Origin: Bolinopsis microptera
Taxonomy: Eukaryota > Ctenophora > Tentaculata > Lobata > Bolinopsidae
DNA: 64,000 nucleotides
NCBI RefSeq assembly: GCF_026151205.1
Contig: NC_087073.1
Location: 17,317,837 to 17,381,836 of the forward strand
Direction: 5' to 3'
Program-made: the position numbers and the translations under genes
The notes under the pieces: model-generated
What the model saw: only the letters and a program-made list of their open reading frames with translations
Database searches by the model: none
What the model was told of the DNA's origin: nothing
Shown here: one piece after another, positions 12,501-23,879 of the stretch
Numbering within the stretch: position 1 is the stretch's first letter
Layout: each line of letters starts with the position of its first letter

Positions 12501-14914
12501 CAAACACTCAATCTGACGAAAATGTGGTCGTCATGGTTATAATCGGTTCACAGGACAGTAACCAGGCCCAGGGCCAGGTCCCAGCTGTGCATCGTCAAAT
12601 AATAACACTAAAGATATGTAGACAAGCCACAGGGAAAAGGATGGGACAACTACTTGCACTTTCTATTTCTAGATTTGATTATTTGGAGATTCTATACGAC
12701 AATTCGTTCGTCGAGCAGGAGGTAACACGAGGTAACACGAAGTAAAACTGCAATGGTAAGCTAACAAAATCATCACATTGAGTTAAGTTAGTCCCAGCTG
12801 GCGCATAACGTAATTACTCACTTTTCCATCACGGCAAAACGTTTAAATCCCTGTTTTCCATAAAATAACTGTCGATTAAAAGTTAAGACCAAGAAAAATA
12901 AGAAGAGTTTTAATATTACCTTGCACTGATCATCAGGCATCCAGTACTTCTTGTAGTCTGCGTTAGAAGTGTCTAACTCTGATTTGGAGAGCGGCACACT
13001 CACATTTCTACCAGATGTCTTGGAGAACATACTCTCAAACGGAGTCACCTAAAAAGTAATGTTACAATCTAGTGACATTACCATACAAGGTAATGTTACT
13101 ACGATTAAAATGGGCAAGTAGATAAGATAACCAGATTGAACGATTGAGAAAAGACTCAGCGATAACTACTGGTAGGCATTTCTTGTCAAGCAGAAATACG
13201 TGTGTACATGATAAGATGCATTTTATAGACAAATCTTATTCTATTCATTACAGACTGTAATTGTTATGCTTAGCATATCGGACAAGTTTCATCAAAATTC
13301 GTTATGGTTTTAACTGTTTCTTCGTTCTAACAACTGGAACAAATCCCAACCAAACAATTAAGTACATTTAATAAAATAAACGAACACTGAATAAAACAAA
13401 CAAACACTGAATTGCACAAACCTTGCGAACTTGAGCGATGCTGGGTATGATGGGCGTGGCACTCTCAGGCGAGGGCTCTCTAGCTGGAACACTGGTTCCC
13501 CCAACACTGGCAACAGTGTCGGTACTGGCACTACCACTGGCATTGTCACTGGTACCACTGTTACCACTGTTGGTGTTCCGCACGAAGTCTAGGAAATGTT
13601 TGAGGAATGTGCTCGAGGTTTCGGGGGAAGCACCTCCATCAAAACTCGTCAACTCATTGGGATCCGAGTTAAAGGTGTAATTCGTCATACATTTGAGTAC
13701 TACACTATCTGGGAAGTAGGTTAGAAGTGAAAAAGGTTTCACAATTATTACGTCATGATATATTTGGAAACCATATTATCTGGAACCGTATTATCTGTCG
13801 AACCATATTATCTGGAACCATATTATCTGGAACCATATTATCTGGAACCATATTATCTGGAACTGAATTGAAGATATAATAAAGGTAAAAGTTCTCAGAC
13901 AACTAGTATTTAAGCCAGTCTTAGCTTCTTAGGGTAGGACAATGACATTGCTGGAAATAAAATATAGTGACTATTGCAATATCATTATTTTACTATTACT
14001 TGGAAGTAAAACAAACACAATACGTTAAATAATTTAACTAGAAATAAATAAATACACTGTATAAAAAGTCAACATGAGAGTCACAATTTGAAGTCTTCTG
14101 AAGATGAATATAACGTCTCCATTCCTCTATTCTGCCATAAGCATTTCAAATATTTCACCGCAGTCCTTTGCAACTAACACACCAGTGCCAAACCAAAATA
14201 GGTTCAATGCAATCTTCCTGAGATTAAAATTAAAATTTAATTTAAATTGAAAGTAAAGCTCCATCCCGAATTAAGCTTGAATGATAGTTTAAAACGACTG
14301 GGAGATTAATGTTGGGTATATATCTATGACGTCACCGTTTCTATATTGTATAGTGTATGTGTAAATTTGATAACAATGGTATGTGTTTCACTGTTATACG
14401 CCATATGGAGCATTCAGTTTCAATATCCAGAGTGTCAGATATCATGCAGAATTGAACGTCAGAAACTTCATTTTCAGTTCAAGCTGATGTTATTAGTAAC
14501 CGTACACATTACACGTGCAAAGTGAATTTTTCAAATTAAATCATAATACCATTATAATATCATTACAATATTATCATAAATTTTACAGCTGGCATTACAG
14601 CTGGCATTATACAAGGTCACAGACTCACAGATATGTCACATATGAGTCACAAGTAACGACTGAGTCGAATTTTAGGGTTTGTCGAACTAGAGCACGTGTC
14701 GAACTAGAGCACGTGTCGAACTAGAGCACGTGTCGAACTAGAGCACGTGTCGAACTAGAGCACGTGTCGAACTAGAGCACGTGTCGAACTAGAGCACGTG
14801 TCGAACTAGAGCACAAATAAGTCACATTCCACAAACATACCTTCTGAATGGGTTCGTGTATACACTACACACCGTGTCCTTTATCTGAACTAACTTAGAC
14901 TTCTCTTCAGCCAT
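542..14914 (-). CDS. PIKFYVE: PIKFYVE, FYVE-finger phosphoinositide 5-kinase (3' end outside window)
   Basis: The product phosphorylates PI3P to PI(3,5)P2 on endolysosomal membranes. Ten exons were placed by GT/AG boundaries: 14914-14841, 13704-13422, 13048-12920, 12208-12074, 10566-10399, 10058-6981, 6636-6016, 5830-5357, 2019-1630 and 796-542, about 1,869 residues. All introns except the first are phase 0. Domains in order: FYVE finger at about 152-215 (WMPD, RRHHCRLCG, RVCKYC), DEP at about 285-345, a GroEL/TCP-1-like domain at about 520-760, a Cys/His-rich CHC-type region at about 1150-1265, and a PIP-kinase domain from about 1640 with the lysine in WVIKEM, YDLKGSVRNR and IDYSLLVG. The kinase stops at FTFDKK at a clean donor, so the last 50-60 residues (the conserved end of the lipid-kinase lobe) must lie before base 1. 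Nothing in bases 1-541 matches them. The start is the ATG at 14914, five bases after a CAG. The exon 2 acceptor (AG 13706-13705) was chosen because an alternative four bases upstream gives an immediate stop. Confidence 0.93.
797..1629. other. PIKFYVE intron 9, no other feature
   Basis: AT-rich intron between the two kinase exons. I see no coding sequence, repeat array or transposon end in it. Confidence 0.6.
2583..4190 (+). mobile_element. RTE-type LINE, 5'-truncated, in PIKFYVE intron 8 (antisense to host)
   Basis: Reverse-transcriptase half of a non-LTR retrotransposon. It enters in the RT palm ([49 protein letters not shown]), continues through the YADD catalytic box at about 3349 and ends with the thumb and C-terminal tail (RWFGHVVRMP, RGRPRKNW, CGAGHSND, stop at 4173-4175). 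A five-base insertion near 3222 breaks the frame between the GQGDIQGPP box and YADD, so the copy is dead. It lacks the endonuclease region. A 20-base unit (TTGATGCCCTTAAAAAACT) is present twice at the 5' truncation point. Its closest relative in the window is the minus-strand copy at 44.2-47.4 kb, similar across the RT but clearly diverged. Assignment to the RTE clade rests on that copy's endonuclease and on the C-terminal tail. Confidence 0.88.
4191..5356. other. Rest of PIKFYVE intron 8
   Basis: AT-rich intronic sequence after the LINE, including a short (TA)n tract near 4725-4740. Its first part may be LINE 3' UTR. No coding signal was recognised. Confidence 0.5.
8173..8345 (-). repeat. 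In-frame 48-bp repeat inside PIKFYVE exon 6
   Basis: Three near-identical 48 bp units (8173-8220, 8221-8268, 8269-8316) and a degenerate fourth. The unit is a multiple of three and encodes 16-residue repeats of the form VSELSVNINNPHSLSG. It lies in the low-complexity linker after the chaperonin-like domain (about residues 840-895). Units differ at only a few bases, which implies recent expansion. Confidence 0.9.
10571..11610. repeat. 1 kb composite minisatellite in the intron that splits the FYVE finger
   Basis: About 30 units of a 34-base repeat built from a 14-base and a 20-base subunit (GTTACTAAGGTACT and GTTACTAATACTAAGGTACT). There are scattered single-base variants (GTACT to GTAGT) and a few places where the alternation slips. 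It occupies most of the PIKFYVE intron between the exon encoding the RRHHCRLCG part of the finger and the exon encoding RVCKYC. The remainder of the intron (11611-12073) holds nothing recognised. Confidence 0.95.
12209..12919. other. PIKFYVE intron 3, no other feature
   Basis: Intron between the WMPDDQCK exon and the main FYVE exon. Short runs of TTAATTAGCTTATTAG near 12230-12260 are the only local repetition seen. Confidence 0.5.
13771..13862. repeat. 15-bp minisatellite in PIKFYVE intron 1
   Basis: About six units of CCATATTATCTGGAA, slightly degenerate at the 5' side. It lies close to the acceptor side of exon 2. Confidence 0.9.
14682..14813. repeat. 17-bp minisatellite carrying CACGTG E-boxes, beside PIKFYVE exon 1
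   Basis: Nearly eight perfect units of TCGAACTAGAGCACGTG in intron 1, ending about 28 bases from the exon 1 donor. Each full unit contains the palindromic E-box CACGTG, giving seven boxes at 17-base spacing. The perfection of the units implies young age. A regulatory role is only a possibility. Confidence 0.95.
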
Positions 14915-16089
14915 TTTTCCTGTGTGTTAGTGAGTAAGTAATTAAGTAATTAGTGTGTAAGTAATTAGTGTTTAAGTAATCACTATCTGTGACTCTAGTA
15001 ATGAGGTGAGTACCTCTTGAAGTAATCTGAAGTGTGACTGAAATCACATTAGTTTTGTGGCGAAGTTGGATAAGATTGTGTACTGCAAATCATACTTGAA
15101 TTCTGGATCAAACTTGTTTGTAAGAGTTAACATGATTAGAAGCTGGTGAATGGAAATTTAACTAAAAATATCAAGCAAGTAACAACTAACACTCAAACAT
15201 GAACAAACGGAAGCGCAAGCAAATATCTTACAATGCATCTCATATCATAACTATAACATTAACATTAATAAATCCTTGAATCTTAACACTTTTAAAGATC
15301 GATTCAAGCATCAAAAATGAGATCATGTCTGGAGAAACTAAAATGGTCGATATCAGACAATCTTCAAACAACAAAAGCGGATAACAAAAAGATATCACGT
15401 CATCCCATAACAATTAAACCATTTGAAATACTATATATATACCCCAACAAAGTGAACTACAGTCTTTACCACGTCGGCACGAAACAGCACGCCACAGCAC
15501 GACGTGTACCTTTCAAGTTGAAACGGAAATCAGATTGGAGATATGAGAGGAGACGTTCCATGTGATGAACTTTATTCTTTCTGAGCACACAAATGTAGTA
15601 CAAGTGGTCGATGGTGGGGAGATAATGTCCATATTCGTTCTGACAAAAAACCGCTATTTACCACATCCAGCTACAAAGCTGCTCCAAACCTAACTAAAAC
15701 CCAGAACCACTACATCAGACACAAATACAGATCAACTCTCCCCCAGCTACAATCAGCACAACAACAAGAGACAACGCCCCAGAAATATTAGTAACGGAGA
15801 GAGTGAGATACTGACATGTCGACAAATATAGCAGTGACTTTGTCTGCATTATTACAATCTCACAGAGCTAACAATGGACACGAGTTGTATAGACCACGAG
15901 AGAATCTGATGATATTACAATAGTACCATCTTCCACATCTCTCAATAGTATGTACCATGTTGTAGCTCTCAACTCACATTTTCCAGCATATGTTGAGGAG
16001 TGTAATTGTTAAAATGACCCCCTTTTGTGTCCCTCATGAAACTTAAATGCAGCCTAATCGACCATTACAGCGCAAATGAACAATAAATC
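14915..16089. other. Spacer between UBL4 and PIKFYVE
   Basis: Should contain the PIKFYVE promoter and the UBL4 3' UTR. An 82-codon plus-strand ORF at 15317-15565 has no recognisable family or splice context, and I do not call it a gene. Confidence 0.5.
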
Positions 16090-16461
16090 CTATACAAGGT
16101 TCTCACATACACGCTCAATCTGATTCAAGTTCAACCCCTCCATATACTCAGAATATTTCTTGGTAAACTCGTTCAGGCACCTATCAGGGTCTCCTGATAC
16201 CCCAGCAAAATACTCCCTCAGTTTCAACTCAAACACCGGCAGCTTACTGATCATGACATTAATGGTTACATTGTCAGTGATACTGTACGATTGGACGGAG
16301 CGTTTGTTGTCTAGTTTGGTTCCCTTGTAGATCAGGGTGATTTGTACTGATGTTACACCCAGTTTGAGACTGAGTTGTCGCTTTAGGTCGGAGATCTGGG
16401 TCTGTTCGTTGGTGTGGAGAGAGGCTGTGCGACCTCCTATAACTTTGAAGTTAATGAGCAT
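16090..16461 (-). CDS. UBL4A: UBL4, ubiquitin-like subunit of the tail-anchored protein insertion (GET/BAG6) pathway
   Basis: A 123-residue, intronless protein. Residues 1-73 form a ubiquitin-like fold (MLINFKVIGG, LKRQLSLKLG, LIYKGTKLDNKRSVQSYSI). Residues about 76-123 match the C-terminal TUGS helix-loop-helix of UBL4A (LNEFTKKYSEYMEGLNLNQIERV aligns with the family's LEQLQRDYERSLSRLTLDDIERL). There is no C-terminal Gly-Gly, so it is not a conjugated modifier. In other animals UBL4A joins BAG6 and GET4 to hand tail-anchored proteins to GET3; the yeast counterpart is Get5/Mdy2. It is shorter than human UBL4A (157 residues) because the linker and tail are reduced. The ATG directly follows a CAG (16464-16462), a possible splice acceptor. 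It could be a retrocopy, but the frame is intact and no poly-A tail was seen. Confidence 0.85.
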   Translation of the reverse strand: MLINFKVIGGRTASLHTNEQTQISDLKRQLSLKLGVTSVQITLIYKGTKLDNKRSVQSYSITDNVTINVMISKLPVFELKLREYFAGVSGDPDRCLNEFTKKYSEYMEGLNLNQIERVCENLV

Positions 16462-17050
16462 CTGGCGAGGGTTGTAGCAAGTTTAACAAAAACTAAACTG
16501 CGGAGCTGGACGGTAAGAGAGAGAGATGTACAACACAATGTCACTATATCACCAAGCACATTCCTAGGATAGTAGGAATTGTTAGTATTAGTTATTAAGG
16601 GTATTAACAGCAGAACATTTGAATGGAATGAGAAAAAAAATGTAACGAAAAGTTTTGTAGCAGCCCAGAAAACACGCATTGAATAGATTGGCATCCTATT
16701 CACACAAAATTTGTAAACAGCTCCAAAATAGCACATTGTAGACTTATAGTGGTATCCATTTCACATGTAGAAGTGTGAAAAAGTGGAACACGTACTCAAT
16801 ACTCATTTGCTGATTGAGTTATTGTTAAACATTGAATGTTACATTTTAGTGTAAGTATGGAAACTGGGCTGGAATGCTGGTATGCTGCCAATTATTAAAT
16901 CAAATAAGCAAATAAAGCAATAAAACACGATTCATATTATTTTAAATCATAAATAGAAGTATGTATTAAGTATTTGGAGGGTAGCTGAACGTACAAAATA
17001 CCTAGTTATATATGAAGAGTAGCAATAAGGAACTAGGACTCATAAAGTAA
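16462..17050. other. Upstream region of UBL4
   Basis: AT-rich spacer with no recognised feature. It would contain the UBL4 promoter and any 5' UTR intron. Confidence 0.4.
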
Positions 17051-17054
17051 CAAT

Positions 17055-18666
17055 GGGCAATTCCACCGTGACGGACACCACGATTTTGCTGTTTTTTAAA
17101 GTTCAAACGAATGTTGTACTCGAGATGTTGTTTATTTATCAGCTCCAACTGTTTATTAGTCCACATTTAACCTTTCTACAGGTTGTGTGAAAATTTCAGA
17201 CCCCTACCATTATTACTTTCTGAGATAGCACCCCTGTGACGGACGTGACGTAAATATGACACTTTTTTTGGGTGTCTACTCAGATGGTACCCAAATTTAT
17301 CTCAAAAAGTTATCTATTGTATCTAATTTGGAATTACAATGATAGAAGAAGGTTTAGGGATTTCTGAGATGCCATTTTCTTAGAGATTGCTCAATTTTTG
17401 TTTGCGTGGCGCCATTTTCAAATTGTGACAGACGTGACTGTGACGGACACACGTTTTTTTTCAATTTTTCCAAATCTTCCACTTGACACTTTTATCTTGT
17501 TCAGTGACATCTACTCTGTATTCATGCCAATTTTTAGGCCTCAAATACCCCCAAGAGGTCTGCAACAGCCAAAATCGTCCATTTTGGGCATACGCTAGGG
17601 TATCAGTCTAGGGGCATCAATTATTTCTCTACTTGAACAAATTTATAACTCTGGTAAAACATTCATCACTGTTCAACGCATCATACTGTTGAGACCATCT
17701 CCTAAAAGTTTCATTACTTTAAGTGTTTAAAATGTGGAAGATATTGAATTTTTACTTCAAAAATATGCGAAAATAGGGTTAAGTCCATTTTTTGTGCCTT
17801 TTACCTCTGAAAAAGTTGTAAGCAAATAAAATGGCAAAAAATCAGTAAATTAAATTATTGAATTGCATATGATGTTATTTGATAGTCTAGTCAACATGGT
17901 CAACACAATCCAACCTTATTTGACTTCTATTTGTCTTGGTTTTAGTCAAAATAATGGAAATATGGATAAAAATGGCTAAAAGTGAGCCGTATGCCCATAT
18001 ATGGGCATATACAAAATTATACATAACTCGGTCATTTTCTGTCCAATTTTTGATTTGACGACATAGTTTTGTTGAGGACGGCCTCAGCTTTAAGAAAAAT
18101 GCCTTTAAAGTCTGTTTAAAGATTTTTTGGAGCATTTTCAAAAAAATGTGACGGACGCGACAAGTTGGGACCCCCCTTAAAAAATTTTTTTCTTAAAAGA
18201 TACAAGCCTGATAATTTCTACGGTACTCCCTTACCTTCAGAAGAGATAGGTTACAGTGGTTTTTTGAATATAAATAGCACTATGTGGCTCTGAAAAAACT
18301 TTTTTGCTTAATTTTGTGACGGACGTGACACCATCTTTGTGGAAATTTTTTAGAAAAAGTATTTGAGTAACGGTTTTGAAACTTTGCATAGCTCTCATTC
18401 TTATGCATATGCCTAAGTGTATGGAATTTCATAGAGAAATATTGCTGCATACCCAAACTATGGCCCTTTGAAAATTTGAACAATTTTTTTCATTTCCGAG
18501 TAGTGTTCCTTTGAATGAGAAAAATCAAAAGTTAACGCAATATGAAACAAAAAACTTTTGTTGACTTGTAAGGTTAAGAGTCTAATGAACATATTTTAAC
18601 CAAAATCAGGTGCCTATCTTAACATTTTTCATTTTCACCAAGTGGAACCTTACCGTGGAATTGCCC
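17055..18666. mobile_element. Non-autonomous DNA transposon with GGGCAATTCCAC ends
   Basis: A 1,612 bp element. The left end GGGCAATTCCACCGTGACGG and the right end (reverse strand GGGCAATTCCACGGTAAGG) share a 12-base terminal inverted repeat. CAAT is present on both outer sides (17051-17054 and 18667-18670), an apparent 4 bp target duplication. The motif GTGACGGAC, often extended to GTGACGGACGTGAC, recurs near 17068, 17231, 17425-17445, 18149 and 18316, clustered toward the two halves as transposase-binding subterminal repeats often are. No transposase reading frame is present. Another element with GGGCAATT ends lies at 40884-43325. I cannot assign a superfamily. Confidence 0.72.
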
Positions 18667-20131
18667 CAATACATAATATTATCATAATATCAACATTCTT
18701 CACGGGTTGATTATCGAGCTGATTTGAAGACAAAACATGCTCTTATGATCATGAGAAAATCAAATTTATCTGCTTAACAACTTAGGTAAGGAAGTGAATA
18801 TGGTTTATTCTCAGTAGCTTTTGAAGACACCATACAATATTTCTTTGCAGCCAAATAAACAGTTTAAAGAACTCTCTTCAAATAAATATTATGACTTTCC
18901 AACAATATTTTACTTTTTAACAAGTGTTATCAGAAAATTGGAACTTTAATTGGATGTTGATTAAAATCCACAGCTAAATATTACCCCCTTGTATTTTCCT
19001 GGCGATAAAATCATTTTAATGTTACGTCCTTGCTCAATATAAGTTGGTTGGAAATATGAACCAAGCTCCGCCCATACATTTCCATACCAAATTAATTATC
19101 GCACCAGGAATTGACCAAATCTTATGGCAGCTTTTCGATATAAAATCATTTAAAGCCAAATGATGAGTAGCCGGATTTTCGGATTTAAGGTATTATCAAA
19201 CAATGTTAATAGGTGTGCATTAATGTGAAGTCAAAGAACACAACACAACGTTGAAAATACACTCAAAATGAATTCATGGGTATAAAATGTTTAAAAAGTG
19301 AAATAGTTTGACATCTCACATTGAACTCTAGAAAAAACATAATTATGGGACCCATTAGTTGGGCTGAATAACACTTCTTAATTTAGTGAACAACTCTTAA
19401 AAAGGTGCAATTAATTGCATATCAACTGTAACACTATCATTAAACTGATAGTATGATTGGTAATTGTTTGTGTATAACATATCAGTTAAATATTCACCGA
19501 ATTACACAGTTTTCTAAACTTTTCAAACTTTTTAAATAAAATGTGTAATAAAATAATTTTGATATCTATTTTGAATGATATCAATAATCTAACTTGTTTA
19601 ATCAATAATACAAGCACCCACAAGACAGTTCTTGGCCATTAATTAGTCTTTAGGTAAGATTAAAGCAAACAGGGTATTTAATCAGTTAGAGGATATAAAT
19701 TATGGTAACGTTATCATCATATTATCATTAGTCAAGGTCTGAAACACTCTCGGCAACAAGTTGTTTTTCCTTTTTCAATTTTCTTTTCAAATATAAGAGT
19801 ATGAAGAAAGTTCATGAACACAACGTTAACGCATGCAGCAAAACCTTTACAGTAACTGAAATCTGATATCTTCAGATAATTTACGATTAACAAAGAGGTC
19901 TCTTGCACTTTTTCGTTGAAGAGAAGAAAATACTGAAATATTCTTACATAAAAACTACAGGGTCAACTCAACTTCGCCAGGACGTTAAGAAACTTGAGTG
20001 AAACTATTGTCAAAAGTAAAAAAGATTGGGATAATCAAAAGATTTGAACACTGCACTGCATGATATGTGGCATCATCAGGACCTCAAATTAGCAAGGAAA
20101 CTTTTTCAAAAACTGTTTTAGCGACCACCAG
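18667..20131. other. Spacer with no recognised feature
   Basis: AT-rich sequence between the transposon and the zinc-finger gene's stop codon. It probably includes that gene's 3' UTR. I see no ORF of interest or repeat array. Confidence 0.4.
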
Positions 20132-22502
20132 CTACACAGCAATGTTCTTTTGAAGATGCCAAAACGCCATTGCTGCCAAACCAGTCATTGCATGGAAAAC
20201 ACTAAGGAAGAACCTGGCTCGGTACTCTTCAGAATGTGGCCCAGTGTCTGATCCCTCCTTTTCCAGCAACTCCTCATGACACACAAGCTTCTTTCTCACG
20301 CAGAACTCACTCTCGCTCTGCCCTGTTGTTTGCTCTGCTGTTATTTGTTGTGCTGTACCGCACATTTCTTCCTTTTCATTTCCATCACTCTCAACTGCAA
20401 TACGCTTCTGTTCCCTGACCGCACTCTTTGACAGCAGCAGTAGATTGTACATGGGGTTGTCGGGATCTGGCAGCGAGTCATCTGATCTCTCACGTTTGTG
20501 TGTCTTCCAGTCTGGTCTTGTTATCCCACTCATTGGTAAGTTACTTGTTTCTACAATTTCTTTTATCTTCGGAATAGTTCCAAGGTCAGGGTTGGATTTG
20601 TCCTCTTTTTTGGTGTTTTTGAGAGGTTCCACTTGTACTGTTTCATGAGTGATTGTCCATTTTGAATCAAGATCAATGTAGATGGCATCATCAAGTTTAC
20701 TTAGTGGTGTTTCAACAGGCTTCACTTTCGATTCAGTATCAGAGCATGATTTTGAAAGACAGTCATTGGCTTTCAGAATATCATCCAAAGAAGCTCCTAT
20801 AATGTCACCATGCTTGTTCTGCTTCACATTCTGAAAAAGGGATTGTAAACATGTATGTATGAGTGTTTTCACAATCAAATATCGTGAGAATACAAAACCA
20901 GATAAAACAGGTAATCTTGACTAACAAAGCTCAGACAGGAATCAAAGATATATAATATTTTCATAAATTATTCAAATACATTTCTACTAATTATTACCAA
21001 ATTTAAGAGAGTGAGGTGAGCTTTCTTCTTGTGCTCAATGTAGGAGGCGTGAGTGATGAAGAATTCGCAACAAGTTGCACACTGGATAATTTCACTTTCA
21101 TGATGAGTAGCAGCATGTCTTTTCATTGGCTCTCTCCCGAACACCTTCTGATCACAACGGTCACATGAGTACACTTTCCCAGGAACTGCTTCAGTCGGAT
21201 CATCTTTTATGACGGGTTTTACTGAGGTGCTCTTAACGGTTGTAACCTGGAACATCCACAAATCAAGTTTAGATTGTAGCAAAGATCATACAATTATTAT
21301 CAAAAATATTATGAAAACATTAGCACTTTCAACTTTTCAATTCCAGAAATTACATTTTGAAATCCAACCAACAGAAGTATAAAACTGATTTGTTGGAGTA
21401 AATAAGAAATTAGTTTAAGTTATTCATACCTTGAGAACAGCACTGCACAAGCCATCTTTATCCCAGGCCTTTCCTCGATGTGAAGCACTCATGTGGTCCT
21501 GATACTGAGCGAGCTTATCATACATGCAACCACACAAAGGGCATTGCAATTCCACCCTCTCCCGCATGTCACTGTTCTTAATGAAGGCTTCTATCTCACC
21601 CTGGAGGAGGTTCCTTGTTTAACAATAATGAATTAAGCAGACTTGCCACGAAAGTACCTAAATAATATGTAATTTAGAATAGCACATTGTTTAAAGCTTG
21701 ACATAATAAAATGTAACCTACCACGTCTATGTGAGGTGCCTTTAGGATAGGTGCTGGTCCTGTGTCTGATTGTAAATGGTCATCAAGCAAATGGGCTTCC
21801 AACTCAGTGTGAAATGGGAAGAATTTCATGCACACGCCACAATCAAATGCCTGAAAATGATACAAATTCAATGAAAAGTTTGAAGAGATAACAGATTATG
21901 GACTGACTTCAATGAATTTGTTGCGATGCCACAACAACCAGCGTGTTTTAACTTTTAGCATTAGTGTTGCAAATAAATTATATATATTTGCATTGGATGT
22001 AGTTACCTACTCTTAATTAACATTGGGCAATGGTTTTGTTTACCTGGATCTGAAAGTGCCGGTGCTTTAGATGATTGCTGATATCATGTATAGAGATAAA
22101 AACTTCTCTGCAAATCCCACATTTAAGAAGATTCCTTTTTTCTTCAGACTCATTGCCCTGCAAATCATTTTTCCTGGGTGGAACTCTTCTTTTCTGCTGA
22201 TTGTTGTTGTTGTTGAGTTACATCTCCTGAAAAAAGCCATAATTAATTATTTGTGTAAGACAAACGCGAACGGTTAATCATAATTTGCTCATTATACATT
22301 TTTCTGATTCTAAGTTGACTGCAATATTTAGAGTTTAAATCTGGTTGGCTTAAAATTTGAAAGAGAGAATTGAAAATAAACAGTAGGAGTTGACAAGTTT
22401 TAAACAATAAATATACTCACGAGGGTAAGCCTTCCCAGCTTTTATCCCTGGTCCAACTCGTACATTGAATCTTTGTAGAACAGCAGTACTACCATTATCC
22501 AT
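20132..22502 (-). CDS. Five-finger C2H2 zinc-finger protein with hydrophobic C-terminus
   Basis: Exons: 22502 to about 22425 (start MDNGSTAVLQRF), about 22160-22044, 21850-21722, 21600-21430, 21246-20998 and 20830-20132. Five C2H2 fingers are visible, each C-x2-C-x12-H-x3/4-H: CGICREVF...HLKHRH, CGVCMKFF...HLLDDH, CPLCGCMY...HMSASH, CDRCDQKVF...HAATHH and CATCCEFF...HKKKAH. The first four exons with fingers carry one finger, one finger, one finger and two fingers. The last exon is an acidic, low-complexity region ending in a hydrophobic stretch (FFLSVFHAMTGLAAMAF) close to the stop. Linkers are long and not of the TGEKP type, so it is not a KRAB/ZNF-array protein. The 5' boundary of exon 2 is uncertain because the simplest acceptor (22225) leads to a stop in one frame. 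Function unknown; nucleic-acid binding is the family expectation. Confidence 0.75.
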
Positions 22503-23379
22503 TATCACTCATATGATGCATGACTTACTGAATGAGATAACAAGGAGATTTAGATACATGCACATAACATTGTTAACCAGAATATTACATGTTTCTGCAA
22601 ATGAATTTCAATAAGTAAAACAAAATTTTAAGTAAAACAAAATTTAAATTTTATTGCCATAACAATGAACAATGATATCATAATAAATATAAGTAGACAT
22701 CCGATAATAAACTTGTTAGGTCCAGTACAACCCAAGATGTCGGCCGACTAACAAAATAAAGAAAGCTAGCATGTTCATAGTTTTTCAAACGAGCATACTT
22801 ACAATTTAGGCTGTACGGAAATAGCTTTAATTTTATGTCATATTAAAAACTTTACATCATTTTTTAAAATACAATTTAAATTAAATTTAAACTAAGTATT
22901 TCTGATACCAAGCTTTACTTGCTTAGAATTAGAGGATGGCGAACACAATGTTGATTTCATCATTACTCTAGTTTTAGTTATTTTAAGACTTTTAGTTATT
23001 TTCAAGGCTTTTCCTGGTAGGCACAGGTGAAACTTCACACAGATCCAAAGGATCCTTAGCCATCTTGCCAGTAGAGCTGACTTCTCTGTTGCCTTGTTTT
23101 AGAGATAACACTGTCTAACCACCATTCACAACATACACCAGCTGAGAATACTCAACATCCAGGTAGACTATTATATAGAATATAGACTGGTGCTTGCCAC
23201 CCTGTGGGTCATTGGCCCTCAGCTCTGTGTGCCCAGTAACCACTGTAGCTATATCTTGACCATATGCAAGGTCTTGAGAGTTAAGATGAGGATCAGAAAG
23301 GACGGTAAGGTATCATTTGAAAATGTTCCAAGATTTTCATTAAAGTCTAATAATCAAATAAGATGTGATTACTTCACCC
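22503..23379. other. Upstream region of the zinc-finger gene
   Basis: AT-rich spacer. No ORF with a recognisable family and no clear transposon end before the MITE at 23380. Confidence 0.4.
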
Positions 23380-23649
23380 CGGTGGCGTAACGAAGGGCCC
23401 GCTGACCCTGCTGTGGGGGGGGCACCAAATCGTCGTTTGAATGTGGGAAAATTTTGAAAAACTTAACGGAGGTACTAGCAAAACTGCGCGTTTTGCTCTA
23501 AAAACACACCTTTTTAGAGATTTTACCAAAGTATCCTCTAAAATCACATAATTTTTTCAATTATAAGGAGAGGCACCAAAAGGGGAGGGGTGCCAACAAG
23601 GGGGAGCGCTTTTTCGGCGGGGGCGCCAACAGGCAACATTACGCCCCTG
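23380..23649. mobile_element. hAT-type MITE, copy 1
   Basis: A 270 bp element with ends CGGTGGCGTAAC and, on the reverse strand, CAGGGGCGTAAT (degenerate CAGTGGCGTAAC). It is flanked by CTTCACCC (23372-23379) and CTTTACCC (23650-23657), an 8 bp target duplication with one mismatch. The interior shares a TTTGAATGTGGGA segment with the copy at 62267. The 8 bp duplication and CAGTGGCG ends are typical of non-autonomous hAT elements. Confidence 0.82.
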
Positions 23650-23879
23650 CTTTACCCGGCCCTGTATGCTAGTCATCACGATTGATGGAGTCGATAAACT
23701 GTACTATTTCATCATGGCTTGGTATGGATGATCTACTATCATATCTATACTATCCCATTAGGAAAAGAAGATACCATATCATTTGGGCCAATATTCATCA
23801 GACTTCTTTCTGAAAAAATTGTCTTTTCTCAATCATACATAGCATCACAGTATTCCCAGTACCATGACAATCGTCATGG

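Noticed and set aside
15317..15565. 82-codon plus-strand ORF as a small gene
   Set aside because: No recognisable domain, no splice or start context, and it lies in the presumed PIKFYVE upstream region. Length is compatible with chance.
17398..18483. Short ORFs inside the 1.6 kb transposon as genes
   Set aside because: They are 60-85 codons, in conflicting frames, contain the GTGACGGAC motif and lack any transposase signature.
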